Shown here: one piece after another, positions 54,506-64,000 of the stretch
Layout: every line of letters starts with the position of its first letter
How positions within the stretch are numbered: the stretch's first letter is position 1
Assembly (NCBI RefSeq): GCF_002156705.1
Contig: NZ_CP019893.1
Coordinates: 2,480,001 to 2,544,000 of the forward strand
Source of the DNA: Natrarchaeobaculum aegyptiacum
Lineage (GTDB): Archaea; Halobacteriota; Halobacteria; Halobacteriales; Natrialbaceae
Length of the DNA stretch: 64,000 nt
Direction of reading: 5' to 3'
The notes under the pieces: model-generated
Told to the model about the DNA's origin: nothing
The model's database searches: none
The model's input: only the letters and a program-made list of their open reading frames with translations
Made by a program: the position numbers and the translations under genes

Positions 54506-55209
54506 TCGCTCTCACCCACGGTGACCGTGACGTGATCGTCGTCCTCGAGGGCGAGTTCCTCCCGGAGCTTCTCGGGGGCGATCACCTCGAGCTGGTCGTC
54601 GTCGTGGTGGGTTCGCTCGGGAGCGATGGTGTGGGCACGCTCGTAGGTTTCGCCGGTCGCGGTCTCGATCGTCGCCGGATAACAGACCGCCGGGCCGTAG
54701 GTCCGCTCGTCGTCCTCCCAGCCGTCGATCGGAATCGGCTCGAGCGACTCGATGGCTCGTCGACGGCGGACGCTGTCGTCCCGCAGTTCGACGTTCAGCG
54801 TTCCGGGGAACGGCTCGTAGCCCAGTCGATCCTCGAACTGGCGCTTGTACCCCGACAGGGAGATGTAGTGGCGGCCCTCACCCATCCCGCTCGTCACGAC
54901 GCCCTCGAGGTCGACTTCGGCGTCGGTCTCGAAGATGCGCCGGTATTCCTCGTACTCGGCGCGCAGCGCGCGTTCGCCATCGTCGGTGATCGCGACCCAC
55001 TGGCCGTCACTGACCGTCTCACGTTCGAGATACGCCGCGCTCTCGAGTCGCTGGAGCCGGCGCGAGGCGGTCTGGTTCGACGCCTCGAGTCGATCGGCGA
55101 GTGCCGAACAGGAGATTTTCAGGTCGCCCTCGAGGCCGCCGTCGAGTGCGAGAAGTCTGAGAACGGCGAGTTCGTCGTGGCCGACGGCCGTCTCCGCTGT
55201 CGCGTTCAT
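54502..55209 (-). CDS. ribK: CTP-dependent riboflavin kinase fused to a winged-helix domain (RbkR-like)
   Basis: 235 residues from [20 protein letters not shown]. An N-terminal winged-helix domain ([25 protein letters not shown], residues about 10-95) is followed by the archaeal RibK domain ([33 protein letters not shown]). Such bifunctional proteins make FMN using CTP and repress riboflavin genes (RbkR). The coupled ribB and an imperfect palindrome upstream support autoregulation. Confidence 0.93.
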   Translation of the reverse strand: MNATAETAVGHDELAVLRLLALDGGLEGDLKISCSALADRLEASNQTASRRLQRLESAAYLERETVSDGQWVAITDDGERALRAEYEEYRRIFETDAEVDLEGVVTSGMGEGRHYISLSGYKRQFEDRLGYEPFPGTLNVELRDDSVRRRRAIESLEPIPIDGWEDDERTYGPAVCYPATIETATGETYERAHTIAPERTHHDDDQLEVIAPEKLREELALEDDDHVTVTVGESE

Positions 55210-55238
55210 ACACCACCGTTCCGGCGGGATCCCCAAAA

Positions 55239-55258
55239 GCGTACCGAATGTGGTATGC
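55239..55258. promoter_or_regulatory. Imperfect palindrome GCGTACC-N6-GGTATGC upstream of ribK
   Basis: Arms of 7 bp with one mismatch and a 6-bp spacer lie 30-50 bp upstream of the ATG at 55209, where the promoter should be. A dimeric winged-helix protein such as the RbkR-like product is the obvious candidate ligand; this is inference. Confidence 0.4.
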
Positions 55259-55349
55259 GTAACAGAACTGTGATGGCGTTGTCGGGAGTTTACTCGCTGG
55301 CTCAGGGGTTGGGGGCGACGTGTAAAAAGACACCGGCTCCGTTCGTCGA

Positions 55350-56201
55350 CTACAGCGAGGTTGCGATCGTTTCGTCGATGGCCGCCACTCGCTCGGCGTC
55401 GAACGTAAACGCGCCGTCCCAGACTCGCGGTTCGACCTCCCAGCAGACGAGTGCGGCCGGCGTCGCCGACTCGGCCCGTTCGTCTGGCAGATAGACGACG
55501 AACCAGGCGTTTCGATAGGCGGTCCCGTCATCGGCGTGAACCGTCGCCTCGAGGTCCGCTGGTGCCCCATCGTCGACGCCGTAGACGTGGACGTCGACGT
55601 TCGTCCGGTCGAGTCGCCGGTACACGTCGCGCGTCCCGATTTCGTCGCTGATACGCGAGAGCCGCTGGAACGCCGCCCGGTGCGTCCCGGAACCGCCGGC
55701 CCAGGCCAGCTGTTCGATGTACCGCGAGAGCACGATCAACACGAGTTTTTCCTTGTGTGCGAGCGGGTACCCCCGCAACTGAAGTCGCGTGTCGGCGAGC
55801 CCCGCAAGCACGTCGGGGAGGTCGACCTCGCCGAGTCCTCGCGCACCCGTGACGAACAGGTCCGAGTTGATCGCCAGGATGGCCTCGTAGAGGTCGGTCA
55901 TCGATGAAGCCGCGACGGGCTCGCCGTCTTCGAGCAGGACCGCCGTGTCCCCACTCGAGGTGAGTTCGTCGACGACGGTAGACTCGAGGTCGCCCGGCTC
56001 GAACGTCGACTCGAATTTCTCGGTCGGGCGGCCCGAAACGTCGATCGACTGCTCGTCGAAGAGGCCCGCGAGCATTCTCTCGAGCGGTCCCTGCTGGCCG
56101 GTGCTGCCCGTCCGATCTGTCTCATCGGCCTCGCGCGCGACGACGATCGCGTGATCCGGTGGATCGGTTCCGAACTCCTCGAGCACGGATCGAAGTGACA
56201 C
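55350..56201 (-). CDS. DICT sensory domain protein
   Basis: 283 residues starting [24 protein letters not shown]. The body ([38 protein letters not shown], then [10 protein letters not shown] and RNAWFVVYL) matches what I recall of haloarchaeal DICT-domain proteins, thought to sense light or diguanylate-type signals. No kinase or DNA-binding domain is attached. Role unknown. Confidence 0.75.
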   Translation of the reverse strand: MSLRSVLEEFGTDPPDHAIVVAREADETDRTGSTGQQGPLERMLAGLFDEQSIDVSGRPTEKFESTFEPGDLESTVVDELTSSGDTAVLLEDGEPVAASSMTDLYEAILAINSDLFVTGARGLGEVDLPDVLAGLADTRLQLRGYPLAHKEKLVLIVLSRYIEQLAWAGGSGTHRAAFQRLSRISDEIGTRDVYRRLDRTNVDVHVYGVDDGAPADLEATVHADDGTAYRNAWFVVYLPDERAESATPAALVCWEVEPRVWDGAFTFDAERVAAIDETIATSL

Positions 56202-56289
56202 TGGTCGTCGTTCTCGAGTTACCTACCTAAACGTTCTCGCCAACGAGTACGGGAGCGGACGAGCAGAAACGGCCCAGGGCAACGCCGAG

Positions 56290-57375
56290 TCAGTCGCCCA
56301 CAACCGGATCGCGCGCCCAGAAGTCGCTACCTTTCTTCAGTTTCGGCACCCAGGTGTCCAGGGTCTTCGAGAGCAAGGCGACGTGGGAGGCTGGCACCTC
56401 GAGACACTCGGTGAACTCGGGCATGTACTCCATGACGTCCTCGGCGAATTCGACGACCTCGTCGTGGTGGGGCATCGCCGAGCGATCGAGGCGACCGCGG
56501 GAGTGGCCGACGTGCATGTAGGCTTTGATCTCGACGAAGTCGGGGTCGGCCTGCTCGTAGAAACCGGCGTACCAGTCGGGATGGTGCATGTTCTCGCCCT
56601 TGACGAGCGTCGTCCGGAGGACGGTCCGCGTCTCCGATTTCTCCCGCAGGACGGCCATCGTCTCGAGGAGTTTCTCCCAGGCGTCGTCTTCCATCGCGCC
56701 GACGACCTCGTCGAAGGTGTGGCGGTCGGGTGCGTCGACGCTGACGTACAGTTGCGTCGGGTCACACTCGCGCAGGACCTCGGGACGGGTACCGTTCGAG
56801 ACGAGGAACGTGGTGATGTCACGGTCGTGGAACGCCTCGATAAGTTCCGGCAGGTAGGGATAGAGACTCGGTTCGCCGTCGAGCGAGATGGCGACGTGAC
56901 GGGGCTCCATCGCCTGCTCGAAGACCTCCCGTGGGACCTCCTCGTTGCCGCCGAACCCCGAGAGCAGCTTCTTCTGGAGCCGGATCGAGGCGTCGACGAC
57001 GGCTTCGGGGTCGTCCCACTCGACACCGTCGAGTTCGTAGGCGTGGCCGTTGTGGTCACGCCAGCAGAAGACACAGCGTTCGTTACAGCGCACGACGGGG
57101 GTCATCTGGATACAGCGGTGGGACTCGATCCCGTACCAGATGTTCTTGTAGCATTTGCCCTCACCCCGGAGGGCGTTGGCCGTCCAGCCGCAGGTCTGGG
57201 CCGCCGTGTGATTCTCGTTGTGATAGTTCGGGCTCGAGACCTGTGCCGGGCCGCCCCCATCGTCGTCAGCCCCGGTCTCGCCGGTTTCGCTCCCGTCGAT
57301 GCCGGACCTACCAGCGTCGCCGCCCTCGTCGACGGCGGGTCCCGCCTGCCTGCCACCGTCTGCGGAGTCGCTCAT
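56290..57375 (-). CDS. taw1: tRNA 4-demethylwyosine synthase (Taw1, radical SAM)
   Basis: 361 residues. The radical-SAM motif is C97-x3-C101-x2-C104 (RCNERCVFCWRD). A second Fe-S cluster is indicated by C62, C75 and C88, spaced 13 and 13 as in Methanocaldococcus Taw1. It converts m1G37 of tRNA-Phe to 4-demethylwyosine with pyruvate. About 50 N-terminal residues are a Gly/Asp-rich halophile extension. Confidence 0.95.
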   Translation of the reverse strand: MSDSADGGRQAGPAVDEGGDAGRSGIDGSETGETGADDDGGGPAQVSSPNYHNENHTAAQTCGWTANALRGEGKCYKNIWYGIESHRCIQMTPVVRCNERCVFCWRDHNGHAYELDGVEWDDPEAVVDASIRLQKKLLSGFGGNEEVPREVFEQAMEPRHVAISLDGEPSLYPYLPELIEAFHDRDITTFLVSNGTRPEVLRECDPTQLYVSVDAPDRHTFDEVVGAMEDDAWEKLLETMAVLREKSETRTVLRTTLVKGENMHHPDWYAGFYEQADPDFVEIKAYMHVGHSRGRLDRSAMPHHDEVVEFAEDVMEYMPEFTECLEVPASHVALLSKTLDTWVPKLKKGSDFWARDPVVGD

Positions 57376-57438
57376 GTTGCTCTCGCTTGGACCGGGGCGC
57401 TGAAAAGCCGTGTGGTCCGCCCCGTCGCGGGAACGCGG

Positions 57439-57759
57439 TCACTTCCGACGTGGCAGCGTCCCCGGTTCGGCCGGTTCTTCTTCTTCGCCACTCGAGAGTT
57501 CGCGCTCGAAGCCGTACAGCACCAGCCCGGTGTTCGCGGTCATGATGACGCCGGTCGTCGGCACGGTCGCGAACAGGTACAGTCCCAGCCCGAGGACGTA
57601 CGCGCCCGGAACGGCGACCACCCACAGCCAGCGGCGGGGGACCTCGACCCGGCCGGCATCCCAGTAGGTCCAGCCCAACAGCAACGGTGTCCCCACGACA
57701 GCGAGCAGGCTCGCGATGGGCGACTCGAGTGCGACCGCGCTCACCGACTCGAGGACCAT
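57439..57759 (-). CDS. Haloarchaeal membrane protein, unknown function
   Basis: 106 residues. Three hydrophobic segments (IASLLAVVGTPLLLGWTYW, WLWVVAVPGAYVLGLGLYLF, TGVIMTANTGLVLYGF) and an acidic cytoplasmic tail (SSGEEEEPAEPG). No family recognised with certainty. It lies upstream of taw1 on the same strand, about 60 bp away. Confidence 0.7.
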   Translation of the reverse strand: MVLESVSAVALESPIASLLAVVGTPLLLGWTYWDAGRVEVPRRWLWVVAVPGAYVLGLGLYLFATVPTTGVIMTANTGLVLYGFERELSSGEEEEPAEPGTLPRRK

Positions 57760-57838
57760 ACGCGAGTGCAGGGTCGGCGCGAGGAAAAACGTTCTGTCAC
57801 GGGTCGAGGCCCCACATTCCCGGGCTGGTCGACGCTCG

Positions 57839-58798
57839 TCAGTCGTCGTCTGCCGACCGTCTCGGTGGCTGGCGACCCGACCGTTCGACCTCGAGTTCGG
57901 TCACTGCTCGATCGGCCGGGTCGGTCCCTCCGCGCTCGAGTCGTCTGCGAAGCCGCCCGGAGAGGTTCTTCGCGAGGACGCGGGCTGCGAAGGCTGGCTG
58001 TCGACGCTGGTCACGGTAGTAGAACGCACCCAGTTGCTCTTCGGGCACCGCCGTCGGCTCGAACGTCGGGTCCCTGAGGTTCGCCAGTCCCTCACCTAAC
58101 AGGTCGATCTGGAGCGTGGCGAGCCTGTCGAAGACGTCCCAGAGGGTGTAACAGCCCTCGAGGCTGACCTCCTCGAAGGCGACGATCTCGCCGCCGTCGA
58201 TCGACTCGTTCAACCGCTGGAGGGTCGTGCCGGCCCGTCCCCGACCGTCGTGGAAGATCGCCGGCGGCCCCATCCCCCGGTACCGCCGGATGTCGGCGGG
58301 GTGAAAGCTGATCACGCCGTGTTCGGGCGCCGTGAGGACGTCCCCGCGAACGAGCCCGAATCCGAACCGGACGACGACGTCACACCGCTCGGCAAGGAGG
58401 TCGACCGCGGGCGCGGGGAGCTCGTTCCAGCTGCCGTCCGTGTGGGGCGTACAGCCGACGATATCGACGTCTCGCAGACACTCGACGTTCTCGACGGAGT
58501 GGCGGTGCCAGAGCGTCTGTTCGTCGCCGAGGATCCGCGCGACGGCACGTTCTGCGAGGACGAGCGTCCATGCCTTCTCGGTCTCGAGCAGGGCAAGGAA
58601 CTCCCGGACGTCGTCCAGTGTGATCCGTGACTTCCGGTTCCACGATTCGGCCTGGTATTCGCGAGTGCCGTCGTTTCGGACGACGATGGCGAGATCGACG
58701 TGGGGGTCGTCCCGGAGCGTCTCGAGTGCCCGAACCTGCCACTCGTAGAGCCACGGTTCGGCAAGAATCCCGACGCGCACCTGATCGCTCCCGTCCAT
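57839..58798 (-). CDS. Formyltransferase-fold protein (methionyl-tRNA or sugar formyltransferase-like)
   Basis: 319 residues. The formyltransferase signature appears as GVISFHPADIRRYRGMGPPAIF with ESIDGGEIV, so the catalytic His and Asp are kept, but the usual Asn of N-x-H is Ser (SFH). The N-terminal 100 residues resemble a Rossmann-like nucleotide region; the C-terminus is Arg-rich. The substrate is probably a nucleotide sugar or amine, not initiator tRNA. Confidence 0.7.
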   Translation of the reverse strand: MDGSDQVRVGILAEPWLYEWQVRALETLRDDPHVDLAIVVRNDGTREYQAESWNRKSRITLDDVREFLALLETEKAWTLVLAERAVARILGDEQTLWHRHSVENVECLRDVDIVGCTPHTDGSWNELPAPAVDLLAERCDVVVRFGFGLVRGDVLTAPEHGVISFHPADIRRYRGMGPPAIFHDGRGRAGTTLQRLNESIDGGEIVAFEEVSLEGCYTLWDVFDRLATLQIDLLGEGLANLRDPTFEPTAVPEEQLGAFYYRDQRRQPAFAARVLAKNLSGRLRRRLERGGTDPADRAVTELEVERSGRQPPRRSADDD

Positions 58799-58935
58799 GC
58801 GTCGGAGTACTATACCGGTGCGCGCCAGTTAGTTATCCCCAGCCGACCGGGACCCAGGGTTCGGTATTCGAACGCTACAGGGTAACTCGGCGGCTGTATC
58901 ACCTCGTTACCGTTCGTCGGCCTCGGCGTCGATAC

Positions 58936-59631
58936 CTATTCTCTCTCCAGACCGGTCCCCTGCACGCGCTCGAGCACCGCCAGCGTCCCGTCGACGTGGG
59001 CTGCCTCGAGCACCTCGTCTGCGGCCGCCTGTGCGGCCTCGTCGGCGTTCGAGACGGCGAAACTCCGACCGACGACTTCGAACGTCGAGACGTCGTTGAT
59101 CGAGTCGCCGACCGCCACGCAGTCGGCGAGGTCGAAGCCGACGTGCTCGGCCATCGTCTCGAGGCCGTCGCCCTTCGTCGGCGTCGGGTCCTTGACGTGG
59201 TAGGCGTAGCCCGTGTCGATCACCTCGAGCCCGTGGGCGTCGGCGATCTCGCGCAGTGGCTCGAGCGGCTGCTCGCGGGCAACGGCGATCTCGGTCTCTC
59301 GCCAGCGGTTGATCGTGTCTGCGCCTTTCCAGCCGAGTCCGTAGCCGGCGGCGCGATAGTCCTCGAGGACGGCTCGAGCACCGTCCCGGTCTGCGGTGAC
59401 GAAGATTTCCTCGCCGGTGTAGACGACGCCGCCGTTCTCCGCGACGACGCGTTCCGGGATGCCGGCGAAGTGACAGAGTGCGACGGGGTACGGGAAGGCC
59501 TTCCCGGTCGCGATCACGACGGGGGCGTCCCATGCGCGGAGCGCGTCGAAGATCCGGGGGTCGAGTCCCCACGAGTCCGGCCGGGTCAGGGTCCCGTCGA
59601 CGTCGAGTGCGAGCGGCGGATCGGCAGTCAT
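58936..59631 (-). CDS. Phosphoglycolate phosphatase, HAD superfamily (archaeal type)
   Basis: 231 residues. The HAD nucleophile motif DVDGTLTRP is at residues 10-18; GDSINDVSTFEVVG supplies motif IV, and KGDGLETMAEHVG the motif III lysine. Cap type C2 fits the archaeal phosphoglycolate/sucrose-phosphate phosphatase branch. It hydrolyses 2-phosphoglycolate in the cytoplasm. Confidence 0.9.
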   Translation of the reverse strand: MTADPPLALDVDGTLTRPDSWGLDPRIFDALRAWDAPVVIATGKAFPYPVALCHFAGIPERVVAENGGVVYTGEEIFVTADRDGARAVLEDYRAAGYGLGWKGADTINRWRETEIAVAREQPLEPLREIADAHGLEVIDTGYAYHVKDPTPTKGDGLETMAEHVGFDLADCVAVGDSINDVSTFEVVGRSFAVSNADEAAQAAADEVLEAAHVDGTLAVLERVQGTGLERE

Positions 59632-59941
59632 ACCATCTGGTCGGTCGTCGGCAGCCTAAAACGGTTGGATCAGTCTCGCTCGTCGTGGCCTGCCCTCGAT
59701 CCGAGACGACGTCGATCGCGGACTGGCAGGACTCAGCGGAGGGGACTCGAGCGTCAGCGGGAGGCCGGGCGATGCTGGTGGTGTCCAAAAGTGGTCGACA
59801 GGTGGCAGGTGGTATAGTAACAACTGCAACGATTTACACACTGATCGCCGATCCGTCTGGCGATCAGATATGCACTGACGTGCAGTGGCTACTACAGTTC
59901 GTGGTCGATCGTCGATACACTGCAGGGTCGCGAACGCGCGG
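59632..59941. other. Non-coding gap holding a palindromic element
   Basis: About 310 bases between the phosphatase gene and the leftward membrane protein gene. The only structure is the 80-bp element at 59815-59894. Frames here are Ser/Arg-rich and unlike real genes. Confidence 0.45.
59815..59894. repeat. 80-bp imperfect palindrome
   Basis: The outer arms TAGTAACAACTGCA and TGCAGTGGCTACTA pair at 12 of 14 positions. Inside, CTGATCGCC (59841-59849) and GGCGATCAG (59859-59867) form a perfect 9-bp stem with a 9-nt loop. The layout (imperfect outer arms, perfect inner stem) is like the 87-bp elements, but the sequence differs. It begins about 48 nt behind the stop of the 59942-61042 gene. I recall similar repeats in other Natrialbales genomes. 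Confidence 0.6.
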
Positions 59942-61038
59942 TCAGAACGTCGGGACCCACGAGGTGTCGGGGAAGACGCCGGCGAAGTAGAGGATCGCCA
60001 CGAGGAGGGTACCGAAGACGATCGCCGCCGCTGGCGGGTCGACGTGGGTGTCCCCGTGGGCGTAGAAGACCCGCTGGAACACCTCGCCGAAGAGCGCGCA
60101 GACGACTCCGAACAGGAGCGCGATCAGGAGTGCGCCACTCTGACCGAGCCCGGCTATCAGGGCGTCTCCTTCCACCATCACGGCCAGTGCGGCGGTCCCG
60201 GCCGGCAGGGTGATGTGGTGGGTCACCGGCACCTTCTCGATTCCGAGGTTCAGGAACAGCAGCGTCGCTGCGCTGACGCCGAACGCGAGGAACGGGCTCT
60301 GCGTCGCGATGGCGATCCAGCCGCCGAGAATGCCCGCGAAGGCACCGATCGCGGCGACGTTCGCCCACCGGTACTGGTGGGGGAGCCAGGGTTCGACGGC
60401 GAACCGTCCCTGTCCGATCGCTTGTCTCGCTGATTCGGGCCTGACCACCTCCCCGCCGTCGGTGCGAGCGCGCGCCGTCCCGCCGTCGGTCGCGTTCCGT
60501 CGCTCTTCGCGCTCGAACGGGCTCATGTCGAGGACGCTGCTCCCGCGAATCGTTCCGATGACGCTGTACCCGAGGATGAGGCGGTGGAAGATCGCAGAGA
60601 GTACGACCCCCATCGCGATGGGATCGTACGGCAGGGCGAGCGTGTCGAAGGCGACCTGCATCCACCAGCCGACCACGCCGAAGACGGCACCGACGGCGAG
60701 GACGTCAGGTTTCGTCCCGAGCGCCTGGGCGATGTTCTTCGCCTGGTGGTAGTCGTACTCGAAGTCGTCCATGTAGCCCTTGCGGGCGGCGTAGGCCGTC
60801 GCGGCGACACCGCCGGCGAAGCTCACTGCCGGCGAGAACGCCGGACCGAAGGCGACTGCACCCGTGATGTGCCCGTACTCGTCACCGCCGACCAGCACCG
60901 CCGACTCGCCGGCGATCACCAGCAGGCCCGTGAAGACGAACGCCGGGAGCGGCCCGATCGCCGCCCCGAACGCCCCGCCCCCGAGCGCCGCGACGATCTC
61001 CGGCAGACTCGAGAGCGCCTCGAGCAGCCCGCTGACGG

Positions 61039-61042
<4 letters not shown>
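59942..61042 (-). CDS. Membrane protein of the glycerol locus, candidate glycerol facilitator
   Basis: 366 residues with about eight hydrophobic segments (for example AFVFTGLLVIAGESAVLVGG, VLAVGAVFGVVGWWMQVAF, SGALLIALLFGVVCALFGEV) and a charged loop at about 175-215. Its start overlaps the glpK stop by 4 nt. In Haloferax a membrane protein gene following glpK has been proposed as a glycerol facilitator; this may be its counterpart. It is not MIP/aquaporin-like (no NPA motifs). Confidence 0.75.
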
Positions 61043-62607
<1,565 letters not shown>

Positions 62608-62916
62608 CCCGGTGGCTCACGCACCATCTTTATCGACGGTCACGTGCTACTGGTAAACAATCATGACGATCATTATAAAATTTTCCACGGTCAACTGGTA
62701 GTTACACCGGTTCGATTCGGTCGATCCACCGGACGGGCCGGACTCAGGGTGAGAAATTGTCGATCTGTGTGGCCGCTGGGACAGTCGACGGGTCCCCCTC
62801 GGGTGCGCTGATCGGCTACCACCTCGTCCGTCGTCGCCGACTCTCCTATCTCTTACGGACGCTCTGCTGGTGCCGATAAAATAAAGGGAAGCGGGCTCGA
62901 GGTACGAGTAACGGAA
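62608..62916. promoter_or_regulatory. Divergent glpK/glpA promoter region
   Basis: About 309 bases. Toward glpA, gataaaataaagg (near 62875) is a TATA-like box 32-42 bp from the ATG. Toward glpK, tttataatgatc on the minus strand (near 62670-62681) is TATA-like, leaving a leader of about 50 nt. ACTGGTA occurs twice (62649-62655 and 62694-62700) flanking it and could be regulator half-sites. No GlpR site was recognised. Confidence 0.5.
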
Positions 62917-64000
62917 ATGCCATCGGACACCGACGTGCTCGTCCTCGGTGGCGGCTCGACCGGCTGTGGCATCGCCCGGGACCTGGCGATGCGCGGCCTC
63001 GAGGTCACCCTGCTCGAGCGCGGGACGCTGACGGACGGAACCACGGGTCGCATGCACGGACTCCTCCACAGCGGCGGCCGCTACGCGGTCTCTGACCGGG
63101 CGAGCGCCCGCGAGTGCATCGAGGAGAACCGGGTGCTGCGAGAGATCGCGGGCCACTGCGTCGAGGAGACTGGCGGGCTGTTCGTCAAGCGCCCCGAGGA
63201 TCCCGACGAGTACTTCGAGGAGAAACTCGAGGGCTGTCGCGACTGCGGGATTCCGGCGCGCGTGCTCTCCGGGCGCGAGGCCCGCGCGAACGAACCCTAC
63301 CTGGCCGCTGACGTCGAGCGCGCGATCGAGGTGCCCGACGGCGCGGTCGACCCGTTCCGCCTCTGTGTCGCGAACGCGATCGACGCCGAGAACCACGGCG
63401 CGCGCATCGAGACCCACGCCGAGGTGGTCGACCTGCTGTGCGACGGCGACGACGTCACCGGTGCCGTAGTCCGCCACGGCGCAGGCCCCGGTAAACGGAC
63501 CGACGTGGCCGCGGGGAGCCTCGAGGAGATCACCGCCGAGTACGTCGTCAACGCGACGGGCGCGTGGGCCGGCCAGATCGGGGCGATGGCCGACCTCGAG
63601 ATCGCCGTCCGCCCGTCGAAGGGTGTAATGACCATCATGAACGTCCGGCAGGTCGACACCGTGATCAACCGCTGCCGGCCGAAAGGCGACGCAGACATCG
63701 TGGTTCCCCACGAGACGACCGCCATCCTCGGCACCACGGACGTCGAAGTCGAGGACCCAGACGACTACCCCGAGGAGCGCTGGGAGGTCGACCTGATGAT
63801 CGACAGCCTCGCCGAACTCGTGCCGATCCTCCGGGAGGCCCGGACGATCCGCTCGTTCTGGGGCGTTCGCCCGCTGTACGAACCGCCGGGGACCGGAACC
63901 GTCGATCCGACCGACATCACGCGGGACTTCTTCCTGCTCGATCACGCAGACCGCGACGAGGTAGCTGGAATCTCGAGCATCGTCGGGGGGAAGTTCACCA
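62917..64000 (+). CDS. glpA: Glycerol-3-phosphate dehydrogenase subunit A, 3' end outside window
   Basis: 361 residues are visible. FAD-binding [17 protein letters not shown] lies at the N-terminus; [14 protein letters not shown] and [12 protein letters not shown] are GlpA/GlpD motifs. It oxidises glycerol-3-phosphate to dihydroxyacetone phosphate with a GlpB/GlpC membrane partner, expected just beyond the right edge. It is divergent from glpK. Confidence 0.93.
   Translation, partial: MPSDTDVLVLGGGSTGCGIARDLAMRGLEVTLLERGTLTDGTTGRMHGLLHSGGRYAVSDRASARECIEENRVLREIAGHCVEETGGLFVKRPEDPDEYFEEKLEGCRDCGIPARVLSGREARANEPYLAADVERAIEVPDGAVDPFRLCVANAIDAENHGARIETHAEVVDLLCDGDDVTGAVVRHGAGPGKRTDVAAGSLEEITAEYVVNATGAWAGQIGAMADLEIAVRPSKGVMTIMNVRQVDTVINRCRPKGDADIVVPHETTAILGTTDVEVEDPDDYPEERWEVDLMIDSLAELVPILREARTIRSFWGVRPLYEPPGTGTVDPTDITRDFFLLDHADRDEVAGISSIVGGKFT

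Overview
This is a high-GC haloarchaeal chromosome segment, most likely from the order Natrialbales (an inference from overall gene content). The signs are acidic proteins throughout, archaeal-only enzymes (GGGP synthase, pantoate kinase, phosphopantothenate synthetase, CTP-dependent riboflavin kinase, Taw1, LSm, L37e, aIF5A), Tat rather than Sec export signals, HTH_10/Bat-type regulators, a halorhodopsin, and TATA-box promoters very close to start codons. No rRNA, tRNA, CRISPR array or intact transposase gene was found.

Layout. 1-3.4 kb: 5' part of a PrkA-type kinase, a DUF5820-like protein, UPF0179. 3.4-14 kb: acetate block with a small subunit plus SSS symporter pair, two acetyl-CoA synthetases flanking a large Bat-like regulator, and three universal stress proteins. 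14-21.5 kb: deoxyhypusine synthase, a Tat-exported protein, a Nif3-like protein, then aIF5A overlapping an agmatinase, so the hypusination trio is gathered here. 21.5-27.8 kb: vapBC module 1, an enolase-superfamily enzyme, UbiB-like kinase, Hsp20, MoeA and small proteins. 27.8-37.7 kb: serine hydrolase, halorhodopsin, MoeA-PBP fusion, HTH_10 regulator, HtpX protease, NYN protein, PUA protein, LSm-L37e pair, and a threonine-synthase-like protein that has lost its PLP lysine. 37.8-47 kb: nitric oxide synthase oxygenase, GGGP synthase, HTH_10 regulators, sirtuin, vapBC module 2, AspRS, a Tat-exported lipase-like hydrolase, pantoate kinase. 47-56 kb: a membrane protein with 13 tandem YegP/DUF1508-like repeats, AI-2E-type permease, phosphopantothenate synthetase, a divergent regulator/membrane pair, RibB and an RbkR-like riboflavin kinase/regulator. 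56-64 kb: DICT protein, Taw1, formyltransferase-like protein, phosphoglycolate phosphatase, and a glycerol locus (membrane protein, glpK, divergent glpA running off the right edge).

The most unusual structures are: (i) five roughly 80-bp units behind aspS, each ending in a copy of the AspRS C-terminal tail and its stop codon, diverged mostly by synonymous changes; (ii) two 87-bp imperfect palindromes, both starting exactly at the stop codon of the gene before them, with compensatory stem changes; (iii) the threonine-synthase-like probable pseudoenzyme; and (iv) the 13-repeat membrane protein. Functional names rest on motif reading and recall of families; no database search was run.
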